Below, piece by piece: positions 19,236 through 28,504 of a stretch of DNA of 64,000 nucleotides (positions are counted from its first letter, which is position 1; each line of letters starts with the position of its first letter). The notes below the pieces were generated by a model that was not told the DNA's origin, made no database searches, and saw nothing but the letters and a program-made list of their open reading frames with translations. A program made the position numbers and the translations under genes. The stretch is from JACKNG01 sp050184115. GTDB lineage: Bacteria > Pseudomonadota > Gammaproteobacteria > Ga0077536. The stretch is taken from positions 532,661-596,660 of the forward strand of contig JBFXAQ010000002.1 in assembly GCA_050184115.1 (NCBI GenBank), in the 5' to 3' direction.

Positions 19236-20546
19236 ATGTTCGAACTCGACCCGCAGTCACTCACCGGGCTGGTCCTGATCGGCACGGCGTGGGCGTTCCT
19301 GCGCGCCGATCCGCGCTCGGCGAGCAGCCGCGCGCTGGCCATCGGCCTCGCCATGGCCGGCGGCGCGGTGTTCGCCAACCTCGCCCTCGAGCGCCTGCTC
19401 GCCAACGGTCCGCTGCCGGCCTGGGCCGGCGCCCTGGTGCTGCCCGAGGTGCTGGCGTTCTGCGCCGTGTTCGAATGGTCGCTGCGGGTACGCGCGACCA
19501 TCCCGGCCGGCCGCCTGCGCACGCGCGCCGGCGACGTGGCGCTGCGCATCGCGCAGGCGCTGGTGGTGCTCTACGGCATCAACGGCTGGCGCGAACCGGA
19601 ACTGCGCGTGCGCGACTTCTTCGGTGGCCTGTCAGGCCCGGGCATCTGGTCGAACGAGGTCATGACCCTGTTCGTCGCCCCGCTCACCGTCGCCATGCTG
19701 CTGTGGATGCTGTCGATGCTGCTCTGTCTCAACCGCAACCCGGACGCCGCCGAGCGCGTGCGCCTCGTGGCCTTCCTCGTCGCCATCCCGATCATGGCCA
19801 CCGGCCTGGTGCTGCCGATCGAGATCTCGCCCGCCGCCACCGTCGTCGGCGTCAGCATCCTGCTCGGCGGCGCGCTGCGCCACGCCGAGTTGCGCGGCCG
19901 CCAGGGCCAGTTCGCCGGGCGCTTCCTCTCGCCGCAAGTCGCCGAGCTGGTCGCCCGCCACGGCCTGCGCAGCGCCGTGCCGGACGAGCGCCGCGAGGTC
20001 TCGATCGTGAGCGTCGACCTGCGTGGCTTCACGGCCTTCGCCGCTCCACGTGGCTCGGAGGCCGTCATCGCGCTGCTGCGCGACTACTACGACGCCGTCG
20101 GCCAGGCCGTGCTCGAGTTCGAGGGCACCATCAAGGACTACGCCGGCGACGGCGTGCTGATCATCGTCGGCGCACCGCTGCCACTGGCGGATCACGCCGT
20201 GCGCGCGGTGGCGCTGGCCGAACGGGTCGTCGCCGCGGTCACCCCGGTGGTCGCGCGCCATGGCGCGCTCGGCATCGGCGCCGGCGTCGCCAGCGGGCCG
20301 GTCGCCGTCGGCATCGTCGGCGGCCACGGGCCGCTCGAGTACGCGGCCGTCGGCGCCGCGGTCAACCTCGCCGCGCGTCTCGCCGACCGCGCCGCGGCCG
20401 GCGAGGTGCTGGTTGCCGACACCACGGCGCGGGCACTGGACGGCACGGCCGACGCCGCGCCGCTGGAGACCCGTGCGGCAGTCAGCCTGAAGGGTTTCGA
20501 TGCGCCGGTCGCGGTGTTCGGCCGCACGGTGGTGTCGGCGACCTGA
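19236..20546 (+). CDS. Membrane-anchored class III adenylate/guanylate cyclase
   Basis: A 436-residue protein with about six N-terminal hydrophobic helices (roughly residues 5-205) followed by a class III nucleotidyl cyclase domain. The metal-binding Asp residues are seen in SVDLRGFTAF and KDYAGDGVLII, and the transition-state Asn/Arg pair in GAAVNLAARLAD. It should make cAMP (or cGMP) at the inner membrane in response to an unknown signal. An upstream GTG at 19194 would add 14 residues. The ATG at 19236 is preferred because hydrophobic sequence begins just after it. It converges with the carboxylase operon, 16 nt stop to stop. Confidence 0.85.
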   Translation: MFELDPQSLTGLVLIGTAWAFLRADPRSASSRALAIGLAMAGGAVFANLALERLLANGPLPAWAGALVLPEVLAFCAVFEWSLRVRATIPAGRLRTRAGDVALRIAQALVVLYGINGWREPELRVRDFFGGLSGPGIWSNEVMTLFVAPLTVAMLLWMLSMLLCLNRNPDAAERVRLVAFLVAIPIMATGLVLPIEISPAATVVGVSILLGGALRHAELRGRQGQFAGRFLSPQVAELVARHGLRSAVPDERREVSIVSVDLRGFTAFAAPRGSEAVIALLRDYYDAVGQAVLEFEGTIKDYAGDGVLIIVGAPLPLADHAVRAVALAERVVAAVTPVVARHGALGIGAGVASGPVAVGIVGGHGPLEYAAVGAAVNLAARLADRAAAGEVLVADTTARALDGTADAAPLETRAAVSLKGFDAPVAVFGRTVVSAT

Positions 20547-20562
20547 ACACCGCGCCGCGCAC

Positions 20563-22848
20563 TCAGTCCGCGGCGAGCCGCGCCCGCAACGCCGCGTTCT
20601 CCGCTTCGAGTTCTGCGATGCGCCGTTCGCGCGGGTGGCTGAGCATCACGCCATGCACGGCGTCGGCCGGCATCGTCACGCGCTCGCAGCCGGGCGGCTG
20701 GGCGATGATCTCGCCGCGGTTGTCGCCCCAGGTACCGAAGTACGGCAGCGCGGGGTCCGGGCCAGGCCTGGTCCAGCGCGCGCAGAAATCGTCGAAGGGC
20801 ACGCCGCGGGCGAGCCGCGCCTGGCGTTCGGCCGTGCGCGCGGCCTCTGTCGCAGCCTCGTCGATGCGCGCGCCACCGGCGTCGAAGCGCACCTGGTAGA
20901 CCGCCTCGGCGACCGCGCGGCTCAGCAGGTTCTCGGCGATGTCGCGCATCACGTCCGCCGGCTCGCGTTCGAGCACGTCGCCGTAACCGCCACCCGAGCC
21001 CTGGCAGATCATGTAGACCTCGCCCTGGTTGCAGATCTCGAAGTTGAGCGCGGCATCCTGCATGAGGTAACGCCCGCCGGCGATGTCGGGTTCGTTCATG
21101 TACTCGGCGATGCTGTACTTCACCTTGTGCGGCTCGGCCTGCATCACCGCGAAGATGTCGATGCCCTTGATCTTGGCCAGCGGGTAGGCCGGGCAGGCGT
21201 AGCCGCCGAAGAGGCCATAGGCACTGGGATGCTTGGCGCCGCACTGCCCGGTCATGAAGCCGAAGGCGTCGGAGTGCTTCACCGTGACGATCTGCTCGTA
21301 GCCCATGCCGCCACGGTAGCGGCCGAAGCCGGTGCGGTCGGTGGTGAGCTTCTGCGCGACGATGCGCACGTAGGGCAGCTCCTCCTCGGCCAGTTCGTAC
21401 TCGCCGGTGTCGCAGTAGGCGCCGAAGGTCGGCGACAGGCCGTGCTCACCGTCGTTGTCCTCGCGCGCGCCGGAGCCGTTGCCGTTGATGTCGGCGCAGA
21501 AGTTGCCGGTGATCTCGTAGTGCTGGGTGAGCCCGCCGTAGACGAAGGTCGCCGGCTGGTTGTAGTGCGACGCGCTGACCGCCGTGTAGCGCTTCGGCAT
21601 GCAGTAGTTGAACTTGGCCAGCAGCAGGCTCGGCGTCGACAGGGCGCGGAACAGCGGGATGAGACTCATCGCGTTCGGCGCGTCGTCCGAGCAGTCGAGC
21701 AGCGAGTTGCGATCGGTCAGCACCTCGATCGGGCTGAACACGCCCTGGTTGGGCGGCAGGTCCGGCCACACGTAGACCAGCAGGTTGGAGACGAGGCTGG
21801 TCTTGAGCGACGCCAGCGTGGTGTTGATCGAGCGGTTGGAGAGTTCCGGGCAGGCGCCGCGCAGGTCCCAGGTCATGCGCTCGCCCGCGACCGTGATGGC
21901 GAGCGGCCACTTGGCCAGGATCTGCTCGCGCAGCGAGCTGTCGATGAAGGTGTCGATGCGGCAGGTGCCGTCCGGCATCTCGGCGATGCGCCGGCGCACC
22001 TCGGCCTCGGTATCCTCCAGCGTCTTGCGCAGCGTCGCGACGAGGTAGTCACGGCCGAACTCGGCGATGATGCCGAGCACGCGCTCGCGCAGGCGGTTGG
22101 CGGCGTGCAGCTTGACCTTCATGTCGAACAGCTGGAGCTTGGGATCGCGCACCGAGTTCTGCAGGAAGTTGACCAGGTCGCGCTTGAGCTGGAAGTTCTC
22201 CGCGCACTTGAAGGGGCACATCTTGAGCCCCTCGTCGTATTTGGTCTCGGCGATCGAGGGCATGCCGCCGGGTTCGATGGCGCCGCATTCGCCCTCGTGG
22301 ATGGTCGTCGCCACCCAGCACACCAGCTCGCCGTCGTGGAACACCGGCATGATCATGCTCTGGTCGGTGTTGTGGATGTTGCCGTAGCGCGAGTCGTTGT
22401 GGATGAAGGCGTCGCCGTCACGCACGCCGACGGTCGGATCGTCAACCCAGTAGCGGGCGACGAACTGCACCGGGTAGTGCGAGATGGTGGCGAAGCCGAC
22501 GATGCCGCGCGGGCCGATCTGCGAGAGATCACCGGCCGCGGTAAAGAGCGACGAGACGAGGTCGCCCCACTTCGCGCCGGGCGCGACGCCGGTCTGCTCG
22601 ACCATGGTGAAGCTCTCTTCCAGCGCCGCGGACAGGCGTCCGCGCACGAGGTTGATGCGGTTGGCGTCGAGGCCGGCGCTCAGGACCGCCTCCTCCGCCG
22701 GCGTGCGCGGCGCCAGCCCGTGGTTGCGCATGATCGACGGATCCGGGCCGTAAAACAGGCGGTTGTCGTTCATGAACGCCTCGAGCAGGCGCGCTTCCGC
22801 GGCGTCCAGGCGGGCGCCGCCGGTGTCGATGTGTGGCGTCGAACTCAT
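20563..22848 (-). CDS. Ketone (acetone) carboxylase-like alpha subunit, HyuB family
   Basis: A 761-residue member of the hydantoinase B/acetone carboxylase alpha family. It is far longer than stand-alone HyuB proteins (500-600) and close to acetone carboxylase alpha (about 775). Recognisable blocks include HNDSRYGNIHNTDQSM (metal-binding region), GECGAIEPGGMPS and a Gly-rich QGSGGGYGDVLERE near the C terminus. The C-terminal tail is a short coiled-coil (ERRIAELEAENAALRARLAAD). It starts 4 nt after the beta subunit stop. The three-gene set suggests ATP-dependent carboxylation of a ketone. An N-methylhydantoinase or oxoprolinase role is less likely given the third subunit. Confidence 0.75.
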   Translation of the reverse strand: MSSTPHIDTGGARLDAAEARLLEAFMNDNRLFYGPDPSIMRNHGLAPRTPAEEAVLSAGLDANRINLVRGRLSAALEESFTMVEQTGVAPGAKWGDLVSSLFTAAGDLSQIGPRGIVGFATISHYPVQFVARYWVDDPTVGVRDGDAFIHNDSRYGNIHNTDQSMIMPVFHDGELVCWVATTIHEGECGAIEPGGMPSIAETKYDEGLKMCPFKCAENFQLKRDLVNFLQNSVRDPKLQLFDMKVKLHAANRLRERVLGIIAEFGRDYLVATLRKTLEDTEAEVRRRIAEMPDGTCRIDTFIDSSLREQILAKWPLAITVAGERMTWDLRGACPELSNRSINTTLASLKTSLVSNLLVYVWPDLPPNQGVFSPIEVLTDRNSLLDCSDDAPNAMSLIPLFRALSTPSLLLAKFNYCMPKRYTAVSASHYNQPATFVYGGLTQHYEITGNFCADINGNGSGAREDNDGEHGLSPTFGAYCDTGEYELAEEELPYVRIVAQKLTTDRTGFGRYRGGMGYEQIVTVKHSDAFGFMTGQCGAKHPSAYGLFGGYACPAYPLAKIKGIDIFAVMQAEPHKVKYSIAEYMNEPDIAGGRYLMQDAALNFEICNQGEVYMICQGSGGGYGDVLEREPADVMRDIAENLLSRAVAEAVYQVRFDAGGARIDEAATEAARTAERQARLARGVPFDDFCARWTRPGPDPALPYFGTWGDNRGEIIAQPPGCERVTMPADAVHGVMLSHPRERRIAELEAENAALRARLAAD

Positions 22849-22852
22849 CGAT

Positions 22853-24991
22853 CTAGTCCTCGTGCGCCGCGCGCAGGAACCAGGCCGCGCCGTGGGCGCC
22901 GACATGGAACTGCCAGCCCGGCTCGACCAGGTAGGTGGTGGCATCGGTGGTGACGATGGCCGGGCCCTCGACGAAGCTGCCGGCGGCCAGCGCGCGCTCG
23001 TCGTAGAGCCGGGTCTCGTGCGGCGCGGCGTGGCCGACGAAATGGCACGGCCGGCTGCCGAGCGGCGCGACCGCGCGGCGCACGTCCGGCGGCAGGAGCT
23101 GACCGAAATCGACCTTGCCGACGTCGACGTAGGACGCGACGCGGATGGTGTTGATGCGCACGCCGGCCTCGGTCGCCTGCGAACCCGCGCCGAAGCGCTC
23201 GCCGTAGCGGCGGTGGAAGGCGCCGATGAGGGCGAGCGCGTCGTGCACGCTGTCGAAACGCTCGATGTCGCTGGCAACCGCAGTCTCGGCGCGCTGGTTG
23301 CCGTAGCGCATGTCGAACTCGACGCGGAAGCGCACCGCGTCCGCATCGACACCCTGGCGCACGAGGTCGTCGACGCCGCGCTGCTTGAGCGCGGCGATGG
23401 TGTCGTTGAGCTGGCTGTAGTCGGTCAGCACCTGCTTTCGCCCGGTGTGGAAGAGCACGGTGTAGGTGGATTTCTCGTGGATGTGCAGCTGGTTGACGTT
23501 GCCCGCGCCGAGCGCGGAGAACACCGCCGCGAACGGCGGGGCGAGCACGCGCGAGATGCCGAGCGCCGCCGCGATGCCGCAGCAGTGCAGCGGGCCGTTG
23601 CCGCCGTAGGCGAGCATGGTGAAATCCTCCGGCACGTAGCCGCGCGCGCGGAGTTCGGTCGCGATGCCGTCGGCCATCTGGTGGTCGACCGTCTCCTTGA
23701 TGACCTTGGCGATGCCCACCGCGTCGAGTCCGAGCGGGGCGCCCAGTGCCTCGACCAGGGCGCGCTCGGCGCGCCGCGCATTGAGCCGGATGCGCCCCCT
23801 GGCGTAGTTCTCCGCCTCGAGGTAGCCGAGCTGCAGATCGGCGTCGGTGACCGTCGGCTGGCGGCCGCCGCGCCCGTAGCAGGCCGGCCCGGGATCGGAG
23901 CCCGCGCTCGCCGGTCCGATGGTGACCCGCTGCAACAGTGCGTCGTGGGCGGCGATGGAGCCGCCGCCGGCGCCGAGCGTGACCAGGTGCACCATCGGGA
24001 TGCTGACCAGCCAGCGGTCGATGACCGGGTTGAAGTCGTAATGACGCTCGCCGTCGGCGGTGACGATGCCGATGTCGAAGCTGGTGCCGCCCATGTCGGT
24101 GGCGATGACGTTGCCGAGCGCGCTGCCGCGGGCGAGGTGCTCGGCCGCGGCGATACCGGCGACCGGCCCCGAGTGCACGGTCTGCAGGGCGTCGGTCGAA
24201 TTGAGCTGGGCCATGCCGCCGGAGTTGTGGTTGACCAGCATCGGCCGGGTGTAGCCGTTCGCGCGCAGGCTCTGCTCGAGCGAACCGAGGCCGTGGTACA
24301 TGGCCTGGTGCAGGAAGCCGTCGATGATGGTCGACATGGCGCGGCCGTACTCGCCCTTGCGCCCGGCCACCTGGTGCGAGAGCAGCATGGGCACGGCGCC
24401 GAGGAAGTGGCCCGGGTACTCGTCCTGGAACAGTTCGCGGATGCGCAGTTCGTGCCGCGGGTTGACCACGCTGTTGGCGAGCAGCACGACCAGCGTCTCG
24501 GCGCCCTCGTCGACCAGTTCGCGCAGGCTCCCGCGCAGGTGGTCCTCGTCGAGGGCGAGCAGCACCGCGCCGTCGTAGCCGATGCGCTCGCGCGCCGCGC
24601 GGATGAGCGGGATCGGGACCAGCGGCTCCGGGCGCCGCGCGCGCGGGATGTCGTGCTGTTCCTGGTAGGACAGCCCGTCACCGTAGCCGCGCCCGCGTGA
24701 CAGCGGCACCACCGCGTCGAAGCCGGCGGTGACGATGAGGCCGATGCGCGGCCCCTTGCGCTCGATCAGGGCATTGGTGCCGAGGGTCGTCGAGTAGCGC
24801 ACCGAGTCGACCGCGCCGAGCAGCTCGCGCCGGCCGATGCCGAGCTCGGCCACGGCCAGTTCCAGCGCCTCGTTGAAGCCGGTGGCAAGGTTGTGATGGG
24901 TGGTGAGCGCCTTGGCCTGGATGTAACGGCCGTCCCAGGCGACGAAGCAGTCGGTGAAGGTGCCGCCGATGTCGACCGCGACGCGTTTCAT
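22853..24991 (-). CDS. Ketone (acetone) carboxylase-like beta subunit, HyuA family
   Basis: A 712-residue ASKHA-fold ATPase subunit of the HyuA/AcxA family. ATP-binding motifs are VDIGGTFTDCF at the N terminus and ATDMGGTSFDIGIV near residue 280. SGPVAGIAAAEHLA is also typical. In acetone carboxylase this subunit uses ATP to activate both ketone and bicarbonate. The start at 24991 (MKRVAVDIGG) was chosen over an ATG at 25024 because it places the phosphate-binding strand at the N terminus and has GAAGGCGG upstream. It lies between the gamma and alpha genes. Confidence 0.8.
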   Translation of the reverse strand: MKRVAVDIGGTFTDCFVAWDGRYIQAKALTTHHNLATGFNEALELAVAELGIGRRELLGAVDSVRYSTTLGTNALIERKGPRIGLIVTAGFDAVVPLSRGRGYGDGLSYQEQHDIPRARRPEPLVPIPLIRAARERIGYDGAVLLALDEDHLRGSLRELVDEGAETLVVLLANSVVNPRHELRIRELFQDEYPGHFLGAVPMLLSHQVAGRKGEYGRAMSTIIDGFLHQAMYHGLGSLEQSLRANGYTRPMLVNHNSGGMAQLNSTDALQTVHSGPVAGIAAAEHLARGSALGNVIATDMGGTSFDIGIVTADGERHYDFNPVIDRWLVSIPMVHLVTLGAGGGSIAAHDALLQRVTIGPASAGSDPGPACYGRGGRQPTVTDADLQLGYLEAENYARGRIRLNARRAERALVEALGAPLGLDAVGIAKVIKETVDHQMADGIATELRARGYVPEDFTMLAYGGNGPLHCCGIAAALGISRVLAPPFAAVFSALGAGNVNQLHIHEKSTYTVLFHTGRKQVLTDYSQLNDTIAALKQRGVDDLVRQGVDADAVRFRVEFDMRYGNQRAETAVASDIERFDSVHDALALIGAFHRRYGERFGAGSQATEAGVRINTIRVASYVDVGKVDFGQLLPPDVRRAVAPLGSRPCHFVGHAAPHETRLYDERALAAGSFVEGPAIVTTDATTYLVEPGWQFHVGAHGAAWFLRAAHED

Positions 24992-25004
24992 GCCGGCGCC
25001 GCCT

Positions 25005-25448
25005 TCAGCCATGGCCATGGCCATGGCCTTGATCCTGGCCGTGCGCCGCGCGCACCCGGGCCGGGCGCTGCAGCGATTCGGGGCTCGGCAGGCTGCCGCC
25101 GTGCGCGGCGGCCCACGCCCGCGCCTTCTCCTTCAGGCTGTCGATGTCGAGTTCGATGTCGCGTACCGGCGGGTGGCCGGGCACGGTGTACTCGGTCTCG
25201 ACCAGGGTGCCGCAGCCCGGGCAGTAGTACTCGAGCAGCGCGGTGTAGGCCGGGTCGGGTGCGAAGGTATAGGCGTAGCGGGCCGGGTCGACCACCGCCT
25301 GGTGGACCTCGCGCGGGTCGCGGTCGTGGACGAGCAGGCCCCGCTTGTAGTTGTCGCGGGCGTCGCCGAGGTCGCGCGCGCAGCGGCGGCATTCCCAGCG
25401 TTCGCGTTCGAGATCGATCTGGAGGTACTCGGTGATGGCAATCTTCAT
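25005..25448 (-). CDS. Acetone carboxylase gamma-like zinc-ribbon subunit
   Basis: A 147-residue protein with two Cys pairs, WECRRC and YYCPGCG, likely forming a zinc site, and between them the pattern DARDNYKRGLLVHDRDP. This closely follows the layout of AcxC, the small subunit of acetone carboxylase, including an aromatic-CPxCGTL block and a following VRDIELDIDSL segment. The C terminus ends in repeated GHG. It precedes the beta gene by 13 nt. The presence of this subunit is the best argument that the HyuA/HyuB pair here is a ketone carboxylase. Confidence 0.75.
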   Translation of the reverse strand: MKIAITEYLQIDLERERWECRRCARDLGDARDNYKRGLLVHDRDPREVHQAVVDPARYAYTFAPDPAYTALLEYYCPGCGTLVETEYTVPGHPPVRDIELDIDSLKEKARAWAAAHGGSLPSPESLQRPARVRAAHGQDQGHGHGHG

Positions 25449-25559
25449 GGGTTCTTCCGCTGCTGCCGGGCGCGCCGTCGGTGCGCGGCGCTCAGCGACA
25501 CGCGCCGCCCGGCGGGCAGGGATGCCCGGCCGGGTGCCGGCGCGCGGCGCGGCGTAGTG

Positions 25560-26333
25560 CTACTCGAACATCGTCGCGATCGACAGGCCGCCGTCGATGG
25601 CGATGTCCTGGCCGGTGATGAAGCTCGCGCGATCGGAGGCGAGGAACAGCACCAGTTCGGCGACTTCCTCGGCCTGCCCCAGCCGCTGCAGCGGCGTGAC
25701 CTGGCGGCTGCGCACGGCGAACTCCGGTTCGTCGGCGCCGGAATAGCGCAGGCGCGGGGTCTTGATCACGCCGGGCGCGATGCAGTTGACGCGTACGCCC
25801 CGGGGGCCGAGGCGCTTGGCCATCTTCCGGGTCAGCCCGACCACGCCGGCCTTGGCCGCGCAGTAGGCTTCGCTGGCGAAGGCGATGCCCATCTTGGCGC
25901 CGGCGATCGAGGCGATCTGCACGATGGCGCCGTGACCCGAGGCGATGAGCAGCTCCTCGGCCGCGGTCGCCGCCGCCCAGTAGGCGGTCAGCCCGCTCTC
26001 CAGCATGGTGTCCCAGCGCTGGTCGACGCCGTAGTCGTCGCGCGGGTTGGACATGGCGTTGTTGACGAGGATCGCCAACCCACCCATCTCGGCGCCGGCC
26101 GCCGCCACCGTCGCGCGCACCGCGGCGCGATCGGTGACGTCGCAATGGCGGTAGCGGGCGCGTCCGCCGGCGTTGACGACGGCCTCGACCACCGCGCGGC
26201 CGGCGACGTCGTCGATGTCGGCGATCATGACCTCGGCGCCGGCCGCCGCCAGCGCCTGCGCGGACGCGCGTCCTATGCCGGAGGCGCCGCCCGTGACCAG
26301 TGCGGCGCGCCCGGACAACTCCCGTTCAGGCAT
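25560..26333 (-). CDS. SDR-family oxidoreductase in the carboxylase operon
   Basis: A 257-residue classical SDR: TGGASGIGRA cofactor loop, Asp at ADIDD suggesting NAD, NNAM in place of NNAG, catalytic Ser in QIASIAG, YCAAK as YxxxK, and a DIAIDGGLS end. The ATG at 26333 was preferred to the one at 26339, because AAGGAG sits 7 nt before it but only 1 nt before the other. It overlaps the upstream GST gene by 8 nt. A plausible job is oxidation of a secondary alcohol to the ketone used by the carboxylase. This is inference. Confidence 0.87.
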   Translation of the reverse strand: MPERELSGRAALVTGGASGIGRASAQALAAAGAEVMIADIDDVAGRAVVEAVVNAGGRARYRHCDVTDRAAVRATVAAAGAEMGGLAILVNNAMSNPRDDYGVDQRWDTMLESGLTAYWAAATAAEELLIASGHGAIVQIASIAGAKMGIAFASEAYCAAKAGVVGLTRKMAKRLGPRGVRVNCIAPGVIKTPRLRYSGADEPEFAVRSRQVTPLQRLGQAEEVAELVLFLASDRASFITGQDIAIDGGLSIATMFE

Positions 26334-27066
26334 CGGCATACTCCTTCTGGCGCGCGCGGAGTTCGGGGTAGTAACGCTCCGAGATGCGGGCCATGTATTC
26401 GACAATGGGTTGCAGGCTCAGGGCATGGTCCTTGATGCCGTTGCTGAACGGCACGTAGACCAGGCCCTGCAGGAAGGCGTGGACGGCGCAGTCGGCCGAG
26501 GTCGGCGTGGCGCCGAAGAGGTAGGGCCCGTCGCCGAGCCAGGCGGCGAGCGCGTCGATTTCGCGGCAGCCCAGGTGCTCGACCTCGTCCCAGTCGAGAC
26601 GGCCGCGGCCGGACTGGTAGAACTCGGTGAGCAGGCGCTGGCGGGTGTCGGCGATGGCTTGCAGGCGCTCGGCCTCGGACAGGTGGCCGAAGAACTGCCC
26701 CCACAGCGGGTCGTAGAGGGCGAAGTCGGGATCGCGGCGATAGCGGCCCTGCACCAGGTACCAGTAGAAGCTCTCTTCCATCGTGCGCCAGATGAACAGG
26801 CGCACGGCGTGCGCCCGGGCATCGAGGTGGCCGTCGAGCGGATCGCCGTCGCGCGCCTTGAGGTATTCGAGGATGAAACTCGAGTCGGCCACCACCTGCC
26901 CGCCGTCCTCGATGTAGGGCAGCTTGCCCTTCGGCGCGCGGCCGAGGTCGCCGAGTACGAGCCTGTAGGGCTGCGCAGTCATGCGCAGGTAGAGGTCGAT
27001 CGTCGTGACGAAGGGGCTCAGATCCGGGATGCCCCAGGCCGGCACGTGCCCGTAGAGGGTGATCAC
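26326..27066 (-). CDS. GST-like protein (metaxin-type), first of a pair
   Basis: A 246-residue protein with an N-terminal thioredoxin-like domain (ITLYGHVPAWGIPDLSPF, then GKLPYIEDGGQVVADSSFI with cis-Pro and the D-S contact) and a helical C-terminal domain (LFGATPTSADCAVHAFL). This is the metaxin/failed-axon-connections branch of the GST superfamily, which often lacks proven GST activity. It starts with GTG overlapping the upstream gene's TGA (GTGA at 27066-27063), so translation is coupled. Function in the operon is unknown. Confidence 0.8.
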   Translation of the reverse strand: MITLYGHVPAWGIPDLSPFVTTIDLYLRMTAQPYRLVLGDLGRAPKGKLPYIEDGGQVVADSSFILEYLKARDGDPLDGHLDARAHAVRLFIWRTMEESFYWYLVQGRYRRDPDFALYDPLWGQFFGHLSEAERLQAIADTRQRLLTEFYQSGRGRLDWDEVEHLGCREIDALAAWLGDGPYLFGATPTSADCAVHAFLQGLVYVPFSNGIKDHALSLQPIVEYMARISERYYPELRARQKEYADA

Positions 27067-27794
27067 GCGCTCGCCCCCGGCGTGCTCCAGTAGCACGCGC
27101 GCACGCGCTCGAACCAGGCCAGGAGGTTGGCTTTCGTGCGGGCGTAATCGACCACCGGCGAGGTGCAGTGCGTGGCATAGGTCTGCAGCAGGCAGGCGTA
27201 GAGGACGGCGTCGACGCTGCTCGGCCGCGCGCCCAGCAGCCACGGCTGGTCGCCGAGCCGCGCGGCGAGGGCGTCGAGGTCCTCGCAGGCCACGGCGCGG
27301 ACTTCGTCCAGCGTCATCTTGCCGACGGCATGGCCGCGGAATTCGCCGACGAGGTAGTCGCGGATGTCCTGGAAGAACTGCTCGACCTCGGGCGAGGGCT
27401 CGAGCTCGGCGGCGAGTTCGAGCTTGTACAGCGCCCAGTTGTGATCCTCGACCCAGCGCATCTGGACCAGCCCGGCCCAGTAGTAGTGATCCTCCAGCAG
27501 GCGCTGCCAGGCGCGCATCTCGGCGCGTTCGCGCGGGCCGAGGTGCGCGTCGATGGTGATGCCGCGCTTCGCGGTCAGGCGATCGATGATGCGCTGCGAG
27601 TCGTGCACGACCTCGCCATCGTCGTCCTCGATCCAGGGCACGCTGCGGCGCGGCGCACGTTCGATCATCTCCGGCCACGGCACGTAGACGAGTTCGTAGT
27701 CGATGTCCACCAAGCGCAGCCACGTGACGAGCTTGCACACGTAGGGGCTGGCATCGGGGAAATCCCAGGTCTTGGCGAGGCCGAACACTTTCAT
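27063..27794 (-). CDS. GST-like protein (metaxin-type), second of a pair
   Basis: A 243-residue relative of its downstream neighbour: KVFGLAKTWDFPDASPYVCKL at the N terminus, RRSVPWIEDDDGEVVHDSQ at the cis-Pro region, and LLGARPSSVDAVLYACLL in the helical domain. The pairing of two diverged members with overlapping stop and start suggests they act together, perhaps as a heterodimer. The ATG at 27794 is 20 nt after the upstream SDR stop. No ribosome site stands out. Confidence 0.8.
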   Translation of the reverse strand: MKVFGLAKTWDFPDASPYVCKLVTWLRLVDIDYELVYVPWPEMIERAPRRSVPWIEDDDGEVVHDSQRIIDRLTAKRGITIDAHLGPRERAEMRAWQRLLEDHYYWAGLVQMRWVEDHNWALYKLELAAELEPSPEVEQFFQDIRDYLVGEFRGHAVGKMTLDEVRAVACEDLDALAARLGDQPWLLGARPSSVDAVLYACLLQTYATHCTSPVVDYARTKANLLAWFERVRACYWSTPGASA

Positions 27795-27814
27795 GCGTGG
27801 GGTACCCGTGAACG

Positions 27815-28504
27815 TCACCAGGGCAGAAGCGTGCCGTCGGCGTGACGGAACTCCGGCGGGGTCTGCAGATCCAGCCGGTCGAGCTGGGCGACGAGGCCGG
27901 CCGCGGAGGCCTCGGGGGTGATGAAGGCGAGTTCCGCCGCACCGTCGAGCTGGGCGGTCATCTGCGTCGCGACCTGGCCGGGATGCAGCAGCATCACGGC
28001 GATGCCGCTTGGCTTCAACGCGTGGTAGAGGCACAGGCCCATCTGGTTGGCCGCGGCCTTCGACATGCGGTAGCCGACGAGGCCGCCGCTGCGGTTGTCG
28101 CCGAGCGAACCGACACGGCTGGTGATGATGCCGATGCGGCTGCCGTGCCCGAGCAGCGGTTCGAGTGCGTGCACCACCCGCAGCGGCCCCAGCGCGTTGA
28201 TGTCGTAGAGCCGCTGCATGGCGGCGAAACCGGCGGCGTCGTAGGCGTCGGCGTGGTAGGCGCCCGCGTTGCTGACGAGGATGTCGATGCGCGTGCCGGC
28301 AAGACGTGCGCCGAGCGCCTGCAGGCTCGCGAGATCGGTGACGTCGACGCCGGGTTGAACCTCCAGGCCGGCGTCCGCGAGAGCGGCGCCGTCGTGCTGG
28401 CAGGCCGCGATGGCGCGATCACCGCGTGCCCGGTAGGCGCGCACCAGCGCCGCACCGATGCCGCGATCCGCGCCGGTGACGAGCACGGTAGCCAATTCGA
28501 TCAC
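27815..28504 (-). CDS. SDR-family oxidoreductase, first gene of the carboxylase operon
   Basis: A 229-residue SDR with TGADRGIGAALV, SNAGAY, SRVGSLGDN (catalytic Ser) and YRMSKAAANQ as YxxxK, followed by HPGQVATQM. This resembles the C-factor/carbonyl-reductase subgroup that lacks the usual DGG C terminus. The annotated start is GTG at 28504, but GGGGGAGG ends directly before it. A TTG nine bases downstream has better spacing, so the true start may be at 28495. It is the promoter-proximal gene of the leftward operon that ends with the carboxylase. Confidence 0.82.
   Translation of the reverse strand: MIELATVLVTGADRGIGAALVRAYRARGDRAIAACQHDGAALADAGLEVQPGVDVTDLASLQALGARLAGTRIDILVSNAGAYHADAYDAAGFAAMQRLYDINALGPLRVVHALEPLLGHGSRIGIITSRVGSLGDNRSGGLVGYRMSKAAANQMGLCLYHALKPSGIAVMLLHPGQVATQMTAQLDGAAELAFITPEASAAGLVAQLDRLDLQTPPEFRHADGTLLPW

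Noticed and set aside
20500..22953. 817-residue ORF opposite the carboxylase alpha gene
   Set aside because: Antisense shadow. The sense frame carries conserved carboxylase blocks.
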